Below are positions 26,424-35,611 of a stretch of 57,807 nucleotides of DNA, in pieces. Position numbers and translations under genes: made by a program. This DNA is from Deltaproteobacteria bacterium (lineage in GTDB: Bacteria; Desulfobacterota; Desulfarculia; JACQYL01), in contig JACQYL010000082.1 in NCBI GenBank assembly GCA_016208165.1, positions 1-57,807 of the forward strand. Reading direction: 5' to 3'. Each line of letters begins with the position of its first letter. Position 1 is the stretch's first letter. Under the pieces are notes generated by a model. That model worked only from the letters and a program-made list of their open reading frames with translations, did no database searches and was not told the DNA's origin.

Positions 26424-26908
26424 GGCGAAACCCTGGCAAACGCCTCCTCGGATTGTTTCCGACGATAGGAGCCGAGCCTTTCCCGAATTCCCGGATACTT
26501 GACGGCCAGGATCTGAGCGGAAAAAAGAGCGGCATTCTTGGCCCCATTCACCGCCATCACGGCCACCGGCACTCCGGGGGGCATCATCACAGAAGACAGG
26601 AGGGCGTCCAGCCCCTGAAAAGGCGAGCTGCCGATAGGAACCGCGATTACGGGCACATCCGTCCAGCCCGCCAGAACTCCCGCCAGATGGGCTGCCCAGC
26701 CCGCCCCGGCCACGATGACCTCAATCCCCCGATCGCGGGCAGTCAAAGCGTATTCCCGGACCTTTTCAGGCGACCTGTGCGCGGATGCGATCAGCACTTC
26801 GCTCGATATTCCCATTTCCTCGAGGACCTTTTGCGCCATAGACATAACATCAAGATCCGATGCGCTCCCCATAAGGATACCGACCATTGGCGTTCCCGAT
26901 CCATTCAT
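26420..26908 (-). CDS. purE: N5-carboxyaminoimidazole ribonucleotide mutase
   Basis: The 162-residue protein catalyses the PurE step of purine synthesis. Signature motifs are GSASDLDVM (phosphate-binding), SAHRSPEKV (with the catalytic histidine) and GAGWAAHLAGV. Length matches class I PurE. The ATG at 26908 begins family similarity; an upstream open frame to 27226 lies antisense or out of frame to purD. It lies 8 bases after the purD stop and overlaps sua5. No purK is present in the window, so whether it acts as a mutase or direct carboxylase is open. Confidence 0.9.
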   Translation of the reverse strand: MNGSGTPMVGILMGSASDLDVMSMAQKVLEEMGISSEVLIASAHRSPEKVREYALTARDRGIEVIVAGAGWAAHLAGVLAGWTDVPVIAVPIGSSPFQGLDALLSSVMMPPGVPVAVMAVNGAKNAALFSAQILAVKYPGIRERLGSYRRKQSEEAFARVSP

Positions 26909-26916
26909 GGCTGCAA

Positions 26917-28191
26917 TCACCTGTCGAGGGCTTTCCGGCCGATATCCCTTCGGAAGTACGCGTCTTCCCACGAGATCTTGTTGACGGCCTCGTAGCATGT
27001 ATCGATCGCCTCGGCAATGGTGTCGCCTATACTGGTTACCCCCAGGACACGACCGCAGCTGGTGATATATCGACCATGGACGTCGAAATCCGTCCCGGCG
27101 TGGAATACGAGCACATCGCTCATGGAGGAAACGGCTTCCAGGCCCGAAATCACGTTTCCCTTCCGGTATTTTCCGGGATATCCTCCCGAGGTCATGACCA
27201 CACACACTGCGGGCCGGTGGCTCCATTTGACTTCCATTTCTCCGAGACGACCCTCGTTGACCGCTTGCAAAATACCTATCAGGTCGCTCTCAAGCCGCAT
27301 GAGCAAAGGTTGAGCCTCCGGATCGCCGAAGCGAGCATTGAATTCCAGCACCTGGGGGAGGCCGTCTTTGATCATAAGCCCCGCGTACAAAACCCCCTTA
27401 TAAGGGCGCCCTTCCTTGGCCATGCCTTCGATGGTCGGTATCATGATCTCCTTCATGATCCTGGTTTCAAGGGCCGGGCTGACGACCGGCGCGGGAGAAT
27501 AAGCGCCCATGCCCCCGGTATTAGGGCCCCGGTCGCCTTCGTAAATAGGCTTATGATCCTGGGAAGTGGGCATGGGGAGCACCGTTACGCCATCCGTAAA
27601 GACCAGGAAGCTCGCTTCTTCACCCTCGAGCTTGTCTTCCACGATCACGCGCTTGCCGGCGTCACCGAACAGCCTCTGAGTCATGATCCTGTCCAGGGCC
27701 TCCAGGGCCTCGGCTTCCTTATCGCAGAGGATAACCCCTTTACCCGCAGCCAGCCCATCGGCCTTCACCACTAAAGGAGTTCCCCTTTTCTTGATGTACT
27801 TCTCAGCTTCGGCCTGATCTTCAAATACTTCGAATTCCGCCGTTGGAATGCCATATTTTTTCATCAAGTTCTTCGAAAAGACCTTGCTTCCTTCGATTTC
27901 CGCCGCCGCCTTCGTGGGCCCGAATATGGGCAAACCCTTTTCCTGGAACGTATCCACAATGCCTTTGGTCAGAGGCACTTCCGGACCCACAACCGTGAGG
28001 TCCACCTGCGTCGTCTCCGCGTATTTGGTAAGGGTTTCGACGTCTTCCGCGACGATATCCAGGCACCATCCGATGCCGCTGATGCCGGCGTTGCCCGGCG
28101 CACACGCAACCGTTTCCACATCCGGGTTCTGCTTCAACTTCCAGACCAAGGCGTGCTCCCGGCCTCCTCCCCCAACCACCAGAATTTTCAT
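26917..28191 (-). CDS. purD: Phosphoribosylamine-glycine ligase
   Basis: The 424-residue protein joins glycine to phosphoribosylamine with ATP, the second step of purine synthesis. It has the N-terminal [13 protein letters not shown] motif, an ATP-grasp core ([47 protein letters not shown]) and the C-terminal domain. Length is typical. Its start overlaps the stop of the IMP cyclohydrolase gene by four bases (ATGA), and purE begins eight bases after its end, giving a tight purine block. Confidence 0.93.
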   Translation of the reverse strand: MKILVVGGGGREHALVWKLKQNPDVETVACAPGNAGISGIGWCLDIVAEDVETLTKYAETTQVDLTVVGPEVPLTKGIVDTFQEKGLPIFGPTKAAAEIEGSKVFSKNLMKKYGIPTAEFEVFEDQAEAEKYIKKRGTPLVVKADGLAAGKGVILCDKEAEALEALDRIMTQRLFGDAGKRVIVEDKLEGEEASFLVFTDGVTVLPMPTSQDHKPIYEGDRGPNTGGMGAYSPAPVVSPALETRIMKEIMIPTIEGMAKEGRPYKGVLYAGLMIKDGLPQVLEFNARFGDPEAQPLLMRLESDLIGILQAVNEGRLGEMEVKWSHRPAVCVVMTSGGYPGKYRKGNVISGLEAVSSMSDVLVFHAGTDFDVHGRYITSCGRVLGVTSIGDTIAEAIDTCYEAVNKISWEDAYFRRDIGRKALDR

Positions 28192-28799
28192 ACTTCTGTC
28201 CCCTCCACGGTCTGCCCTTCCAGATATCGGGAAATGGCGGCGTCGTACCGGTTCGTCAACTTGAACACCTTTCGAGCCAGATAGAAGCGTGTGGCCAACG
28301 TGGTCGAACCACTCCGCTCTCCCAACTCCTTCAGGACTCGCCCGTAGTCCGCGGGATCCACCACGACCGTGACGTATTTGAAGTTCTTGGCGGACGATCG
28401 CAGTAGCGTCGGCCCCCCTATGTCGATGTTTTCTATGGCCTCGTCCAGAGTGCAGCCTTCCCTCGCCACCGTCTTTTCGAAAGCATAAAGGTTCACCACA
28501 AGCAGGTCGATGGGGGCTATGCCGTACTCCTTCACTTGCCTCAAATGCTCTCGGTTTTCGCGTATGTAGAGAATGCCTCCATGGATTTTGGGGTGGAGCG
28601 TTTTCACCCGACCATCGAGCATCTCGGGAAATCCGGTGTATTCGGAAACCTCTTTGACGGTCACACCCCCCTCTTTCAAAGCCCGAGCCGTGCCACCGGT
28701 GGATAATATCTCCACTCCGAGTTCTCCCAGTTTCCGGGCGAACTCGACAATTCCCGTCTTATCCGTCACGCTGATCAAAGCGCGCTCAACTTTAGACAC
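28188..28799 (-). CDS. Stand-alone IMP cyclohydrolase (PurH N-terminal domain only)
   Basis: The 203-residue protein corresponds to only the MGS-like IMP cyclohydrolase half of PurH. Visible motifs are [37 protein letters not shown] and [15 protein letters not shown]. The AICAR transformylase domain that normally follows (about 310 residues) is absent. The gene stops naturally with a four-base overlap into purD, so this is not an interrupted reading frame. The AICAR formylation step must be done by another protein, such as a stand-alone transformylase or a PurP-type enzyme, not in this window. Stand-alone IMP cyclohydrolases are known in some deltaproteobacteria. Confidence 0.85.
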   Translation of the reverse strand: MSKVERALISVTDKTGIVEFARKLGELGVEILSTGGTARALKEGGVTVKEVSEYTGFPEMLDGRVKTLHPKIHGGILYIRENREHLRQVKEYGIAPIDLLVVNLYAFEKTVAREGCTLDEAIENIDIGGPTLLRSSAKNFKYVTVVVDPADYGRVLKELGERSGSTTLATRFYLARKVFKLTNRYDAAISRYLEGQTVEGTEV

Positions 28800-28856
28800 T
28801 GCGTTCTCCTCACAAACGATAATGGTAGCAAACAGGGCAGCAACTATACATATTTT

Positions 28857-29339
28857 TCAGCTGGATGGCAACGGCGCTTCGGACCGGAGGAGCGTCATCA
28901 GTTCCTCGGTTTTCTCCTCCATAATTCTCGCCTCGGACTCGTCTTCCTCATGATCGTATCCAAATAAATGGAGGATTCCGTGGATCAGCAGAAAGTCGAG
29001 CCTCTCCCCGACCGTGATCCCAGAGTCTTCAGCCTCGCGGCTCGCCGTCTCGACGGAAATCACCACGTCTCCCAGAATCTCGGGCTGATCTTCCGAAAAG
29101 GGACCTTCACGCATTGGAAAGGAAAGCACATTGGTAGGGCGCCGGCGATTCAGATATTGCGAGTTGAGTTCGGCAATCGTCCGATCGTCTACCAGCAGAA
29201 CACTCAGTTCCACCGGATCAGAGACCAAGGCGCTTAAGATTTTCTTGATCCTGGACTTGAGGCTCGGCTTGTCGATCCCTAGCAGACGTTGCCGGTTGTC
29301 TAGAGATACTACCGTCTTTGTTTTTTGTTTGCGCTGCAC
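28857..29339 (-). CDS. ybeY: Endoribonuclease/rRNA maturation factor YbeY
   Basis: The 160-residue protein has the YbeY metal site HGILHLFGYDHEED, giving three histidines in the H-x3-H-x5-H pattern that bind zinc. It acts in 16S rRNA processing and ribosome quality control. Its start lies inside the upstream HD-hydrolase gene, overlapping by 122 bases. The family's N-terminal strand (VVSLDNRQRLLG) is encoded within the overlap, so the overlap appears real. The order phoH, HD hydrolase, ybeY is a widespread cluster. Confidence 0.88.
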   Translation of the reverse strand: MQRKQKTKTVVSLDNRQRLLGIDKPSLKSRIKKILSALVSDPVELSVLLVDDRTIAELNSQYLNRRRPTNVLSFPMREGPFSEDQPEILGDVVISVETASREAEDSGITVGERLDFLLIHGILHLFGYDHEEDESEARIMEEKTEELMTLLRSEAPLPSS

Positions 29340-31575
29340 CCTTTTCCACAGATTCCGGGTATTCGATTCGTTGATGAAAGATACCGTTTAGGATCTGATT
29401 AAAACTCTTAGCCACCTCGTGGAGATCTTTCAGGGTCAATTCGCACTGATCCAGCTGGCCGTCCGAAAACGCCTTGTTGATGATTTTTTGCACCATGCCC
29501 TGAACGCGGGCCGGATTCGGGTTTTGAAGCGTGTGGGATGCAGCTTCCACCACGTCGGCCAGCAGGACGAGCCCCGCCTCTTTGGTCTGCGGCTTTGGGC
29601 CTGGGTACCTGAAATCCGCTTCACTCAGACTTCCCTGATCCTGGGGTCCTTTCAACTCTTTGGCTTTCTGGTAGAAATAGGAAATGATGTTCGTGCCGTG
29701 GTGCTGTTGGATGATGTCTATAATTGCATTGCCCAATCGATTCTTCCTGGCCAACTCCACGCCTTCCTTCACATGGGAAATCAAAATAAGCGCGCTCATC
29801 GAAGGGGCCAACTTTTCGTGTCTGTTCTTGCCGGTTTGGTTCTCTATAAAATAGTCCGGTTTCTTGATCTTGCCCAGATCGTGGTAGTAGGCAGCTACCT
29901 TACATAGGAGCGAATTGGCGCCGATAGCCCTGCCCGCCGCTTCCACCAGCGTGCCGGCGATCAAGCTGTGATGGTAGGTACCCGGCGCCACGATCATGAG
30001 CCGTTTCAAAATGGGCGAGTCGAGATTGGCCAATTCCAGAAGTTTGATGTTCGTGGTGTATCCGAACGCCATTTCCCCGAGGGGAGTTAAACCCGTCACA
30101 ATAATTCCCGCCACGACGCCCCCGAGCAAGGCGAACGAGACATCGTAAATCGCCGCCTGAGTGAACAGGCTGTCCGTGACCATGTTGAGAGCCACAACCA
30201 GGAAGATATTGGACATCCCCACCAGCAGTCCGGCTTTGAGGAGCACGCTCCGATCGCGGCAATCCTGAACGGATATGGCGGCTACGAAGCCGCCGACCAG
30301 AAAATAGACGAAAAAGTGAAGGCTGTTTTGAATAACGAGCGCAGCGATAAAAGCAATGACCACTGAGACCATGATGGCCACGGGAACGCCAAGGAAAACG
30401 CTCGACAACATGGAACCGAGAGTGAGTGGAGTACTGTAAAGAGTCGAAGTCAAAGGGAAAATGAACAGGTCGGGGTCAAAACTACCTACGTAACCGGCAG
30501 GAAGCACGACAAGAAAACCCACGAAAGTCACAATGCCAAGAAAAAGCAGATCCTTGCTGTTCAATCGAATCCTCGGCATCATCTGTCCGACGGACTCACT
30601 GGCCACATACACAAGCATGCCCAGCAACAGGGACAGGCCGAAGAACCGTATCCAGGCCTGACCTTCCTTTTGCTTCGAGGCCAACGCGGCAAGTTCATCA
30701 ATTCGTCTTTGGTTGAGCTTCTCTCCTTCACGGACGATCATCTCATGCTTCTTGATCTTGTAGTATACGGGCTTGAAATCTCCGGCGGCATTGTCTTTTC
30801 TGCGGTCCCATTCCACCTTGTTCAGTATCAGGTTCGGGGCTAACAGGTCCTGAGCGATGCGAACAGCAAGCATCAAAGAAGGATACTTGTACTGACGCAA
30901 AAAATCGGCGGCGCGACTCTCGATGGTCTGTCGCGCCTGGCGTAACGATAGAAAACCTTCCAGATCAGGTACATGTTCTTCTTCCTTCGTCACAATGTTG
31001 CGGACGACGACGCCGCGTCCTCTGTCCACGTAGATGTCTCGCTTGGTGGCGATCAGGCCCTGGCGGAACACGGGTTCGATCAGGAAAAGGATGAGGTTCT
31101 CAACGTCTTCTGAAAACTTTCCCCGTTTGAGGATGTCGAACGCTTCGGCGTCCAAGTCCAGCCCTAAATCCTGGTTCCATTTAGCGAGACTCTGATCGAG
31201 AACCTCTTGCGGAATCTCTCCCGTCGGGTCGTCGGTATCGCTCTCCTGGGATAGCGTTCTTCGGGTAGTTTCGAACGTGGAGTGCAGCTTGGTGCTGATC
31301 TTTTTGAACATCACGGGATCGTAGTCGAACACAGCCGGCACGTCGTCTCTGGCCTGCTGTCGCCGTTCGTCCGTGGACGCCGTGTCTACAACCAGAAAGG
31401 TCACGTCCGCCTTGATATTGCTTTCCGCGACGTCTCCCACTTCGTACAGCTTTACTTTGGACAGCGTCTTGTGCGAGACCAAAAACGCAATGGAAAGGCA
31501 GAGCAAGATCAGAACGGCCCACCTGGGGGTGGAAGCGTGAACAAGCGTTTCCCGAAGAAACAGAATCTTCTTCAT
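29218..31575 (-). CDS. PgpH-type 7TM-HD family hydrolase (probable c-di-AMP phosphodiesterase)
   Basis: About 785 residues. An N-terminal membrane segment is followed by a long extracytoplasmic 7TMR-HDED domain (about residues 40-300), seven membrane helices (about 310-490), and a cytoplasmic HD domain. The HD metal ligands are visible in YHHSLIAGTLVEAAG, YYHDLGKIKKPDYF, LISHVKEGVELARK and IIQQHHGTN. In Listeria, PgpH hydrolyses cyclic di-AMP; the substrate here is inferred by family. The start is uncertain: 31575 begins one base after the phoH stop, while 31614 and 31653 are in-frame starts within phoH. The C-terminal 40 residues are low complexity and overlap ybeY. Confidence 0.85.
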   Translation of the reverse strand: MKKILFLRETLVHASTPRWAVLILLCLSIAFLVSHKTLSKVKLYEVGDVAESNIKADVTFLVVDTASTDERRQQARDDVPAVFDYDPVMFKKISTKLHSTFETTRRTLSQESDTDDPTGEIPQEVLDQSLAKWNQDLGLDLDAEAFDILKRGKFSEDVENLILFLIEPVFRQGLIATKRDIYVDRGRGVVVRNIVTKEEEHVPDLEGFLSLRQARQTIESRAADFLRQYKYPSLMLAVRIAQDLLAPNLILNKVEWDRRKDNAAGDFKPVYYKIKKHEMIVREGEKLNQRRIDELAALASKQKEGQAWIRFFGLSLLLGMLVYVASESVGQMMPRIRLNSKDLLFLGIVTFVGFLVVLPAGYVGSFDPDLFIFPLTSTLYSTPLTLGSMLSSVFLGVPVAIMVSVVIAFIAALVIQNSLHFFVYFLVGGFVAAISVQDCRDRSVLLKAGLLVGMSNIFLVVALNMVTDSLFTQAAIYDVSFALLGGVVAGIIVTGLTPLGEMAFGYTTNIKLLELANLDSPILKRLMIVAPGTYHHSLIAGTLVEAAGRAIGANSLLCKVAAYYHDLGKIKKPDYFIENQTGKNRHEKLAPSMSALILISHVKEGVELARKNRLGNAIIDIIQQHHGTNIISYFYQKAKELKGPQDQGSLSEADFRYPGPKPQTKEAGLVLLADVVEAASHTLQNPNPARVQGMVQKIINKAFSDGQLDQCELTLKDLHEVAKSFNQILNGIFHQRIEYPESVEKGAAQTKNKDGSISRQPATSARDRQAEPQVQDQENLKRLGL

Positions 31576-31576
31576 C

Positions 31577-32578
31577 CTAGAGGATATCTTGTCTCTTTTC
31601 TTCCGCTTTTCCATTCCGTTTGCGCTCCGATCGCCTCTGATCCAGTTTTTCATATGCTTCGATGATTTCCTGTACCAAAGGGTGGCGGATCACGTCCTCC
31701 CTGGTGAAGTACACAACTTCAATGCCTTTGATATTTGAAAGAATATCTCTGGCCTCGACCAATCCTGATGTGACGCCTGAAGGCAAATCAATTTGCGTTA
31801 TATCACCCGTGACCACGGCTTTCGACCCAAAACCGAGGCGGGTGAGAAACATCTTCATCTGTTCAGTCGTGCTGTTTTGCGCTTCGTCCAACACTACAAA
31901 AGAGTCATTCAAAGTTCGACCTCGCATGTACGCTAGAGGGGCCACTTCGATGGTGCCTTTCTGAATCGATCTCGAGGCCCGATCAAAATCCATCATATCG
32001 TGGAGTGCGTCATACAGAGGTCTCAGATAAGGGTCCACTTTTTCATATAAATCGCCGGGAAGGAATCCCAATTTTTCGCCTGCTTCCACGGCAGGCCGGG
32101 CCAGCACGATGCGGTTTACGTCCCCTCTGGAAAGTGCTGAAACCGCCATGGCCATGGCCAGATAGGTCTTCCCCGTCCCCGCGGGACCGATTCCGAATAC
32201 GAGATCGGCCCTTCGAACTGCATCGATGTACTGTTTTTGATTCCAGGTCTTCGGAATTATGACCCGCTTCTTGGAAGGAACAGGGATCCGCTCTTGAAAG
32301 ATTTCTTTCAAGCTGGTCTTTTTGTCGCTTCGTAAAACCCGAACGGCGAGTTCAACGTCGTTCGGGTGCAGAGAGTATCCATCCTCGATCAGGTGGTACA
32401 TCTCGATGAGGGATGCGTTGGCAACGGCGACATCATCGGCGCCGCCGGTTATGATCAGTTCATTCCCCCTGGCGTCTATCTTGACCCCTAGCTTGCGCTC
32501 CAATAGCTTGAGATTGGCGTTGTATTCGCCGAACAGAACCCGGGCGTAATTGTTATCCTTGAGTAAAAGCCTTTCCAT
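31577..32578 (-). CDS. phoH: PhoH-like ATPase
   Basis: The 333-residue protein has a KH-like N-terminal part (residues about 15-60) and a P-loop ATPase core with Walker A GPAGTGKT and Walker B VVLDEAQN, plus the arginine-rich RGRTLNDSF segment. PhoH-like proteins of this type are associated with ribosome or RNA handling alongside YbeY. The ATG at 32578 has GGGAG three bases upstream and matches the family's N-terminus. The open frame to 32812 contains non-family sequence. It leads a minus-strand operon with the HD hydrolase, ybeY and the purine genes. Confidence 0.88.
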   Translation of the reverse strand: MERLLLKDNNYARVLFGEYNANLKLLERKLGVKIDARGNELIITGGADDVAVANASLIEMYHLIEDGYSLHPNDVELAVRVLRSDKKTSLKEIFQERIPVPSKKRVIIPKTWNQKQYIDAVRRADLVFGIGPAGTGKTYLAMAMAVSALSRGDVNRIVLARPAVEAGEKLGFLPGDLYEKVDPYLRPLYDALHDMMDFDRASRSIQKGTIEVAPLAYMRGRTLNDSFVVLDEAQNSTTEQMKMFLTRLGFGSKAVVTGDITQIDLPSGVTSGLVEARDILSNIKGIEVVYFTREDVIRHPLVQEIIEAYEKLDQRRSERKRNGKAEEKRQDIL

Positions 32579-32705
32579 AAGCTCCCGATTATGTTTCCAC
32601 TTCGCGAATGCCCAGTTTGTTTCTCGTCGTGTGAGGCTTCCTCTTCGCAGGACGATTCCCGTGTCGTCTCCATAGTGCGAGCATCCGGAGACGACGGCTC
32701 CCGAA

Positions 32706-33152
32706 TCAGGGTTCCTTTGGGATCTGCCCTGCTCCCATGATTTGTAGGATGACTTCTCTCTGGCGGGGTCGATTATCGAAATCGAGCAACACAATCTGCT
32801 GCCACGTGCCAAGGGTCAGCTTACCGGATAGAAGCGGAATGGACAACGACGGTCCCACCATGGCTGCCCGAACGTGAGAATACCCGTTGCCGTCGGACCA
32901 TCGTCGATCATGCTCGTATTCCAGATCCCGAGACGCCATTCGCTCGATCGCGCGCCTCAAGTCGTCGATTACCCCTCTTTCATACTCGATGGTGGTCAAC
33001 GCACCGGTAGACCCCGGCACAAACAGGGTAACCACGCCGTCTCGACAACCCGATTCACCGACCCTGTCCAGCACCTCCCCCGTTATGTCTAGGATATCGG
33101 TGCCGGAGGAGGTCTCGAAGGTCAGAATATAATGTGTAGATTTTGGTACCAT
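32706..33152 (-). CDS. YjbQ (UPF0047) family protein
   Basis: The 148-residue protein matches the small YjbQ family: [17 protein letters not shown] at the N-terminus, [14 protein letters not shown], then [20 protein letters not shown] with [13 protein letters not shown]. coli YjbQ has weak thiamine phosphate synthase activity; the true role is unclear. Key histidines of the family (HVRA and the HDRRW region) are visible. The start is uncertain between 33152 (ATG) and an upstream TTG at 33170. It is on the same strand as phoH but 127 bases away, so may be separately transcribed. Confidence 0.8.
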   Translation of the reverse strand: MVPKSTHYILTFETSSGTDILDITGEVLDRVGESGCRDGVVTLFVPGSTGALTTIEYERGVIDDLRRAIERMASRDLEYEHDRRWSDGNGYSHVRAAMVGPSLSIPLLSGKLTLGTWQQIVLLDFDNRPRQREVILQIMGAGQIPKEP

Positions 33153-33309
33153 TTCGTGGGCCGACTGCAATCACCCTTAACACAACTATCTCCGCGAGGC
33201 AAGTAGATTCCTGTTTGTCGGCGAACGAAGTTTTTGAAATAACATGAAATAAAACGTTGCCTTACGAAGTAATACCTGTTATGAAAACCAAACAAGGAGC
33301 TTAAAATCG

Positions 33310-33870
33310 ATGTCGTTCAATCTCCTCGACCTAATCATAGTTCTCGTTTTGCTTATTCTGACCGCCCGCGGTTTTCAACAGGGAGTCATGCGTAACATGT
33401 TTTCAACCGTGGGCTTGATTGGGGGCTTTATCGCGGCATCACACTTCTTTTCCGATTTAGAGGCGATGTTGAGGGATTTCGTTTCTCTGAGTTTCCTCGA
33501 CTTTCTCTCGTTCGGACTGATTTTCCTGGTCGTCTATATGGGGGTGGCCCTGATTGGTCTCTCGTTCAGAAAGGCATTGTCCTCGGCGTCTCTTGGGATC
33601 GGGGACCGATTGTTGGGAGCTTCTCTGGGGCTGGCGAAAGGCGCCCTCGTGGTTTCGTTTGGCTTGATCGTGCTGACGTCGTTCCCAACGGATTCCGCTT
33701 TCGTCAACGAATCCGTTCTTGCTCGAAGAGGTCAGCCTTTTTATCAGCAAGTTGCCAGACTGGTGCCGGAGAAGCTTCAGAACGAATTGAATCGTAAATG
33801 GACAGAGACCAAGGATTCCTACGAACGCAAGTTGGAGGAGTTGCGGGCTCCGAAAAAGAGCAGCGAGTAG
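33310..33870 (+). CDS. cvpA: CvpA family membrane protein
   Basis: The 186-residue protein has four hydrophobic helices in its first 130 residues and a charged C-terminal tail, as in CvpA proteins (colicin V production accessory proteins), which have roles in envelope homeostasis. Recognisable family features are the FNLLDLIIVLVLLI start, RGFQQGVMRN and DRLLGASLGLAKGALV. An AAGGAG site lies about 10 bases before the ATG. It precedes the MazG-RNase III gene by 226 bases in the same direction. A 43-residue orphan frame (33933-34064) lies in that gap but has no recognisable similarity. Confidence 0.83.
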   Translation: MSFNLLDLIIVLVLLILTARGFQQGVMRNMFSTVGLIGGFIAASHFFSDLEAMLRDFVSLSFLDFLSFGLIFLVVYMGVALIGLSFRKALSSASLGIGDRLLGASLGLAKGALVVSFGLIVLTSFPTDSAFVNESVLARRGQPFYQQVARLVPEKLQNELNRKWTETKDSYERKLEELRAPKKSSE

Positions 33871-34096
33871 GACGGGCATTCCTGGACGCATAGCGAACGG
33901 CATCTATCGAGGAGGCGTGACTAGCTTTTATCATGCAGGAGACGTGCACTACGGTTGATCACCGTACATTCTCGTTTGGCTCCGGACACCCGATCGTGGA
34001 TCCGGAAGACCTGCATGCCGTGATTCCACCCCTGTTCCGTATCATCTCTACGCCCTCCGCCTAAACATTTCCACGACTTTTCCCTACTGACGAATT

Positions 34097-35611
34097 ATGG
34101 AAACAACGACTACAGAAAAGGCCTTCTCTCGTCTGATCGAATTGATACGCACGCTTCGTGGCGAAGACGGTTGTCCATGGGACCGCGTACAGACTCCCGC
34201 GTCCGTGGTCCCATATCTTCTGGAAGAGGCATTCGAGGTGGCCGATGCCTTCGAACGAGGTGACTCGGAGCAGTCCGCCTCTGAGTTGGGCGATCTTTTC
34301 TTCCAACTTATCTTCCTAATCGAAATGGAAAAGGAAAAGGGACATTTCGATTACACCACGGTCCTCGAATCCATTACAGAAAAGATGATCCGGAGACATC
34401 CTCACGTTTTCGGGGACGAGAAGATCTCGAGCGTTTCGGAAGTGGCGCAAAATTGGCATCGCATCAAACAGGAGGAACATAAAGGTAGAGAGTCCGACCA
34501 GCTGGACTCCATTCCCGGAAACATGCCGGCCCTCATGTACGCTCAACGCGTGGGAGAGCGTGCTTCCAAAGCAGGGTTTGACTGGAATGATGCGCAAGGC
34601 GTCCTGGACAAAGCCGAAGAGGAATGGCGCGAGCTCAGGGAATCCATCGGGTCCAATGGCATGGACCACCCTTCGGTTCGAGAGGAATTAGGCGATCTGC
34701 TGTTCACGCTTGTGAATGTCTGCCGGTTCATGAAAGCCCCGGCGGAGCTTCTGCTCCGGTATGCGGTGATCAAGTTCCTCCGTCGGTTTAAAGCAGTCCT
34801 GCAAGATATCGAGTCTTCCGGCAAGGCCGCAAGGGATGTGTCGCCGGCCGAACTCGATCAAGTATGGAATGCAATCAAGGGCGCCGAAAAGCCCGGGGAA
34901 GAAAGGCTCCAGGAGTTGCAGGCGCAGGTCGAGCGGTCGGTGGGATATCGCTTCGGACGCCCGGAATTGTTGAGACAGGCCCTCTGTCATGACTCGTACG
35001 CCAACGAGCACCCGCAAGAATTCGATCAGAGTAACGAACGACTTGAATTCTTGGGGGATTCCGTATTGTCGCTTCTGATTTCAACCAAACTCTTCCACAG
35101 GTTCCCGGACGCGCAAGAGGGTGACTTGTCGAAAATGCGCGCCTTTTTGGTCAACTCCCAGTCATTGGCTACCGCAAGCAGGTCCCTTGGATTGGACCAT
35201 TTCTTGTTGCTCGGAAAAGGTGAAGAAAGCACGGGAGGACGTCAAAAGGATTCGATTCTCGCCGACACCATGGAAGCCGTATTGGGTGCAATCTATTTGG
35301 ACGGCGGACTGGCGGCGACCGAAGGGATCGTGGAAAGGACCATAGGAGAACAGATTCGCTCAGGGGAACTGGTTACCAAGACGTCCGACCACAAAAGTCG
35401 GCTTCAGGAAATCTCCTATGCTCTCTTTAAGATCCACCCTCAGTATGAGCTCATTGGTGAAGAAGGTCCTGATCACGACAAAACCTTCTCGGTCCAGGCA
35501 CTACTCGACGGCAAAAAACTGGCGGAAGGAAAAGGCCGTACAAAAAAGGACGCGGCTCAACAGGCCGCTCAAACAGCCTTGAAAAGGATTGAAGCGGGGT
35601 GGCGTCCCTAA
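34097..35611 (+). CDS. MazG nucleotide pyrophosphohydrolase fused to RNase III
   Basis: The 504-residue protein joins two complete enzymes. Residues about 1-265 are MazG with both repeats and their metal motifs: EEAFEVADAFERG with ELGDLFFQLIF, and KAEEEWRELRES with REELGDLLFTLV. Residues about 275-504 are RNase III: NERLEFLGDSVL, EGDLSKMRAF, DTMEAVLGAIYLDGG, and a C-terminal double-stranded RNA-binding domain (SRLQEISYALF, EGKGRTKKDAAQQAAQTAL). All catalytic acidic residues I can identify are kept. MazG removes abnormal NTPs; RNase III processes rRNA and other double-stranded RNA. The linker (KGAEKPGEERLQELQAQ) has no stop or start. The radical SAM and era genes that often accompany rnc follow directly, so this is the organism's likely RNase III. 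Confidence 0.88.
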   Translation: METTTTEKAFSRLIELIRTLRGEDGCPWDRVQTPASVVPYLLEEAFEVADAFERGDSEQSASELGDLFFQLIFLIEMEKEKGHFDYTTVLESITEKMIRRHPHVFGDEKISSVSEVAQNWHRIKQEEHKGRESDQLDSIPGNMPALMYAQRVGERASKAGFDWNDAQGVLDKAEEEWRELRESIGSNGMDHPSVREELGDLLFTLVNVCRFMKAPAELLLRYAVIKFLRRFKAVLQDIESSGKAARDVSPAELDQVWNAIKGAEKPGEERLQELQAQVERSVGYRFGRPELLRQALCHDSYANEHPQEFDQSNERLEFLGDSVLSLLISTKLFHRFPDAQEGDLSKMRAFLVNSQSLATASRSLGLDHFLLLGKGEESTGGRQKDSILADTMEAVLGAIYLDGGLAATEGIVERTIGEQIRSGELVTKTSDHKSRLQEISYALFKIHPQYELIGEEGPDHDKTFSVQALLDGKKLAEGKGRTKKDAAQQAAQTALKRIEAGWRP

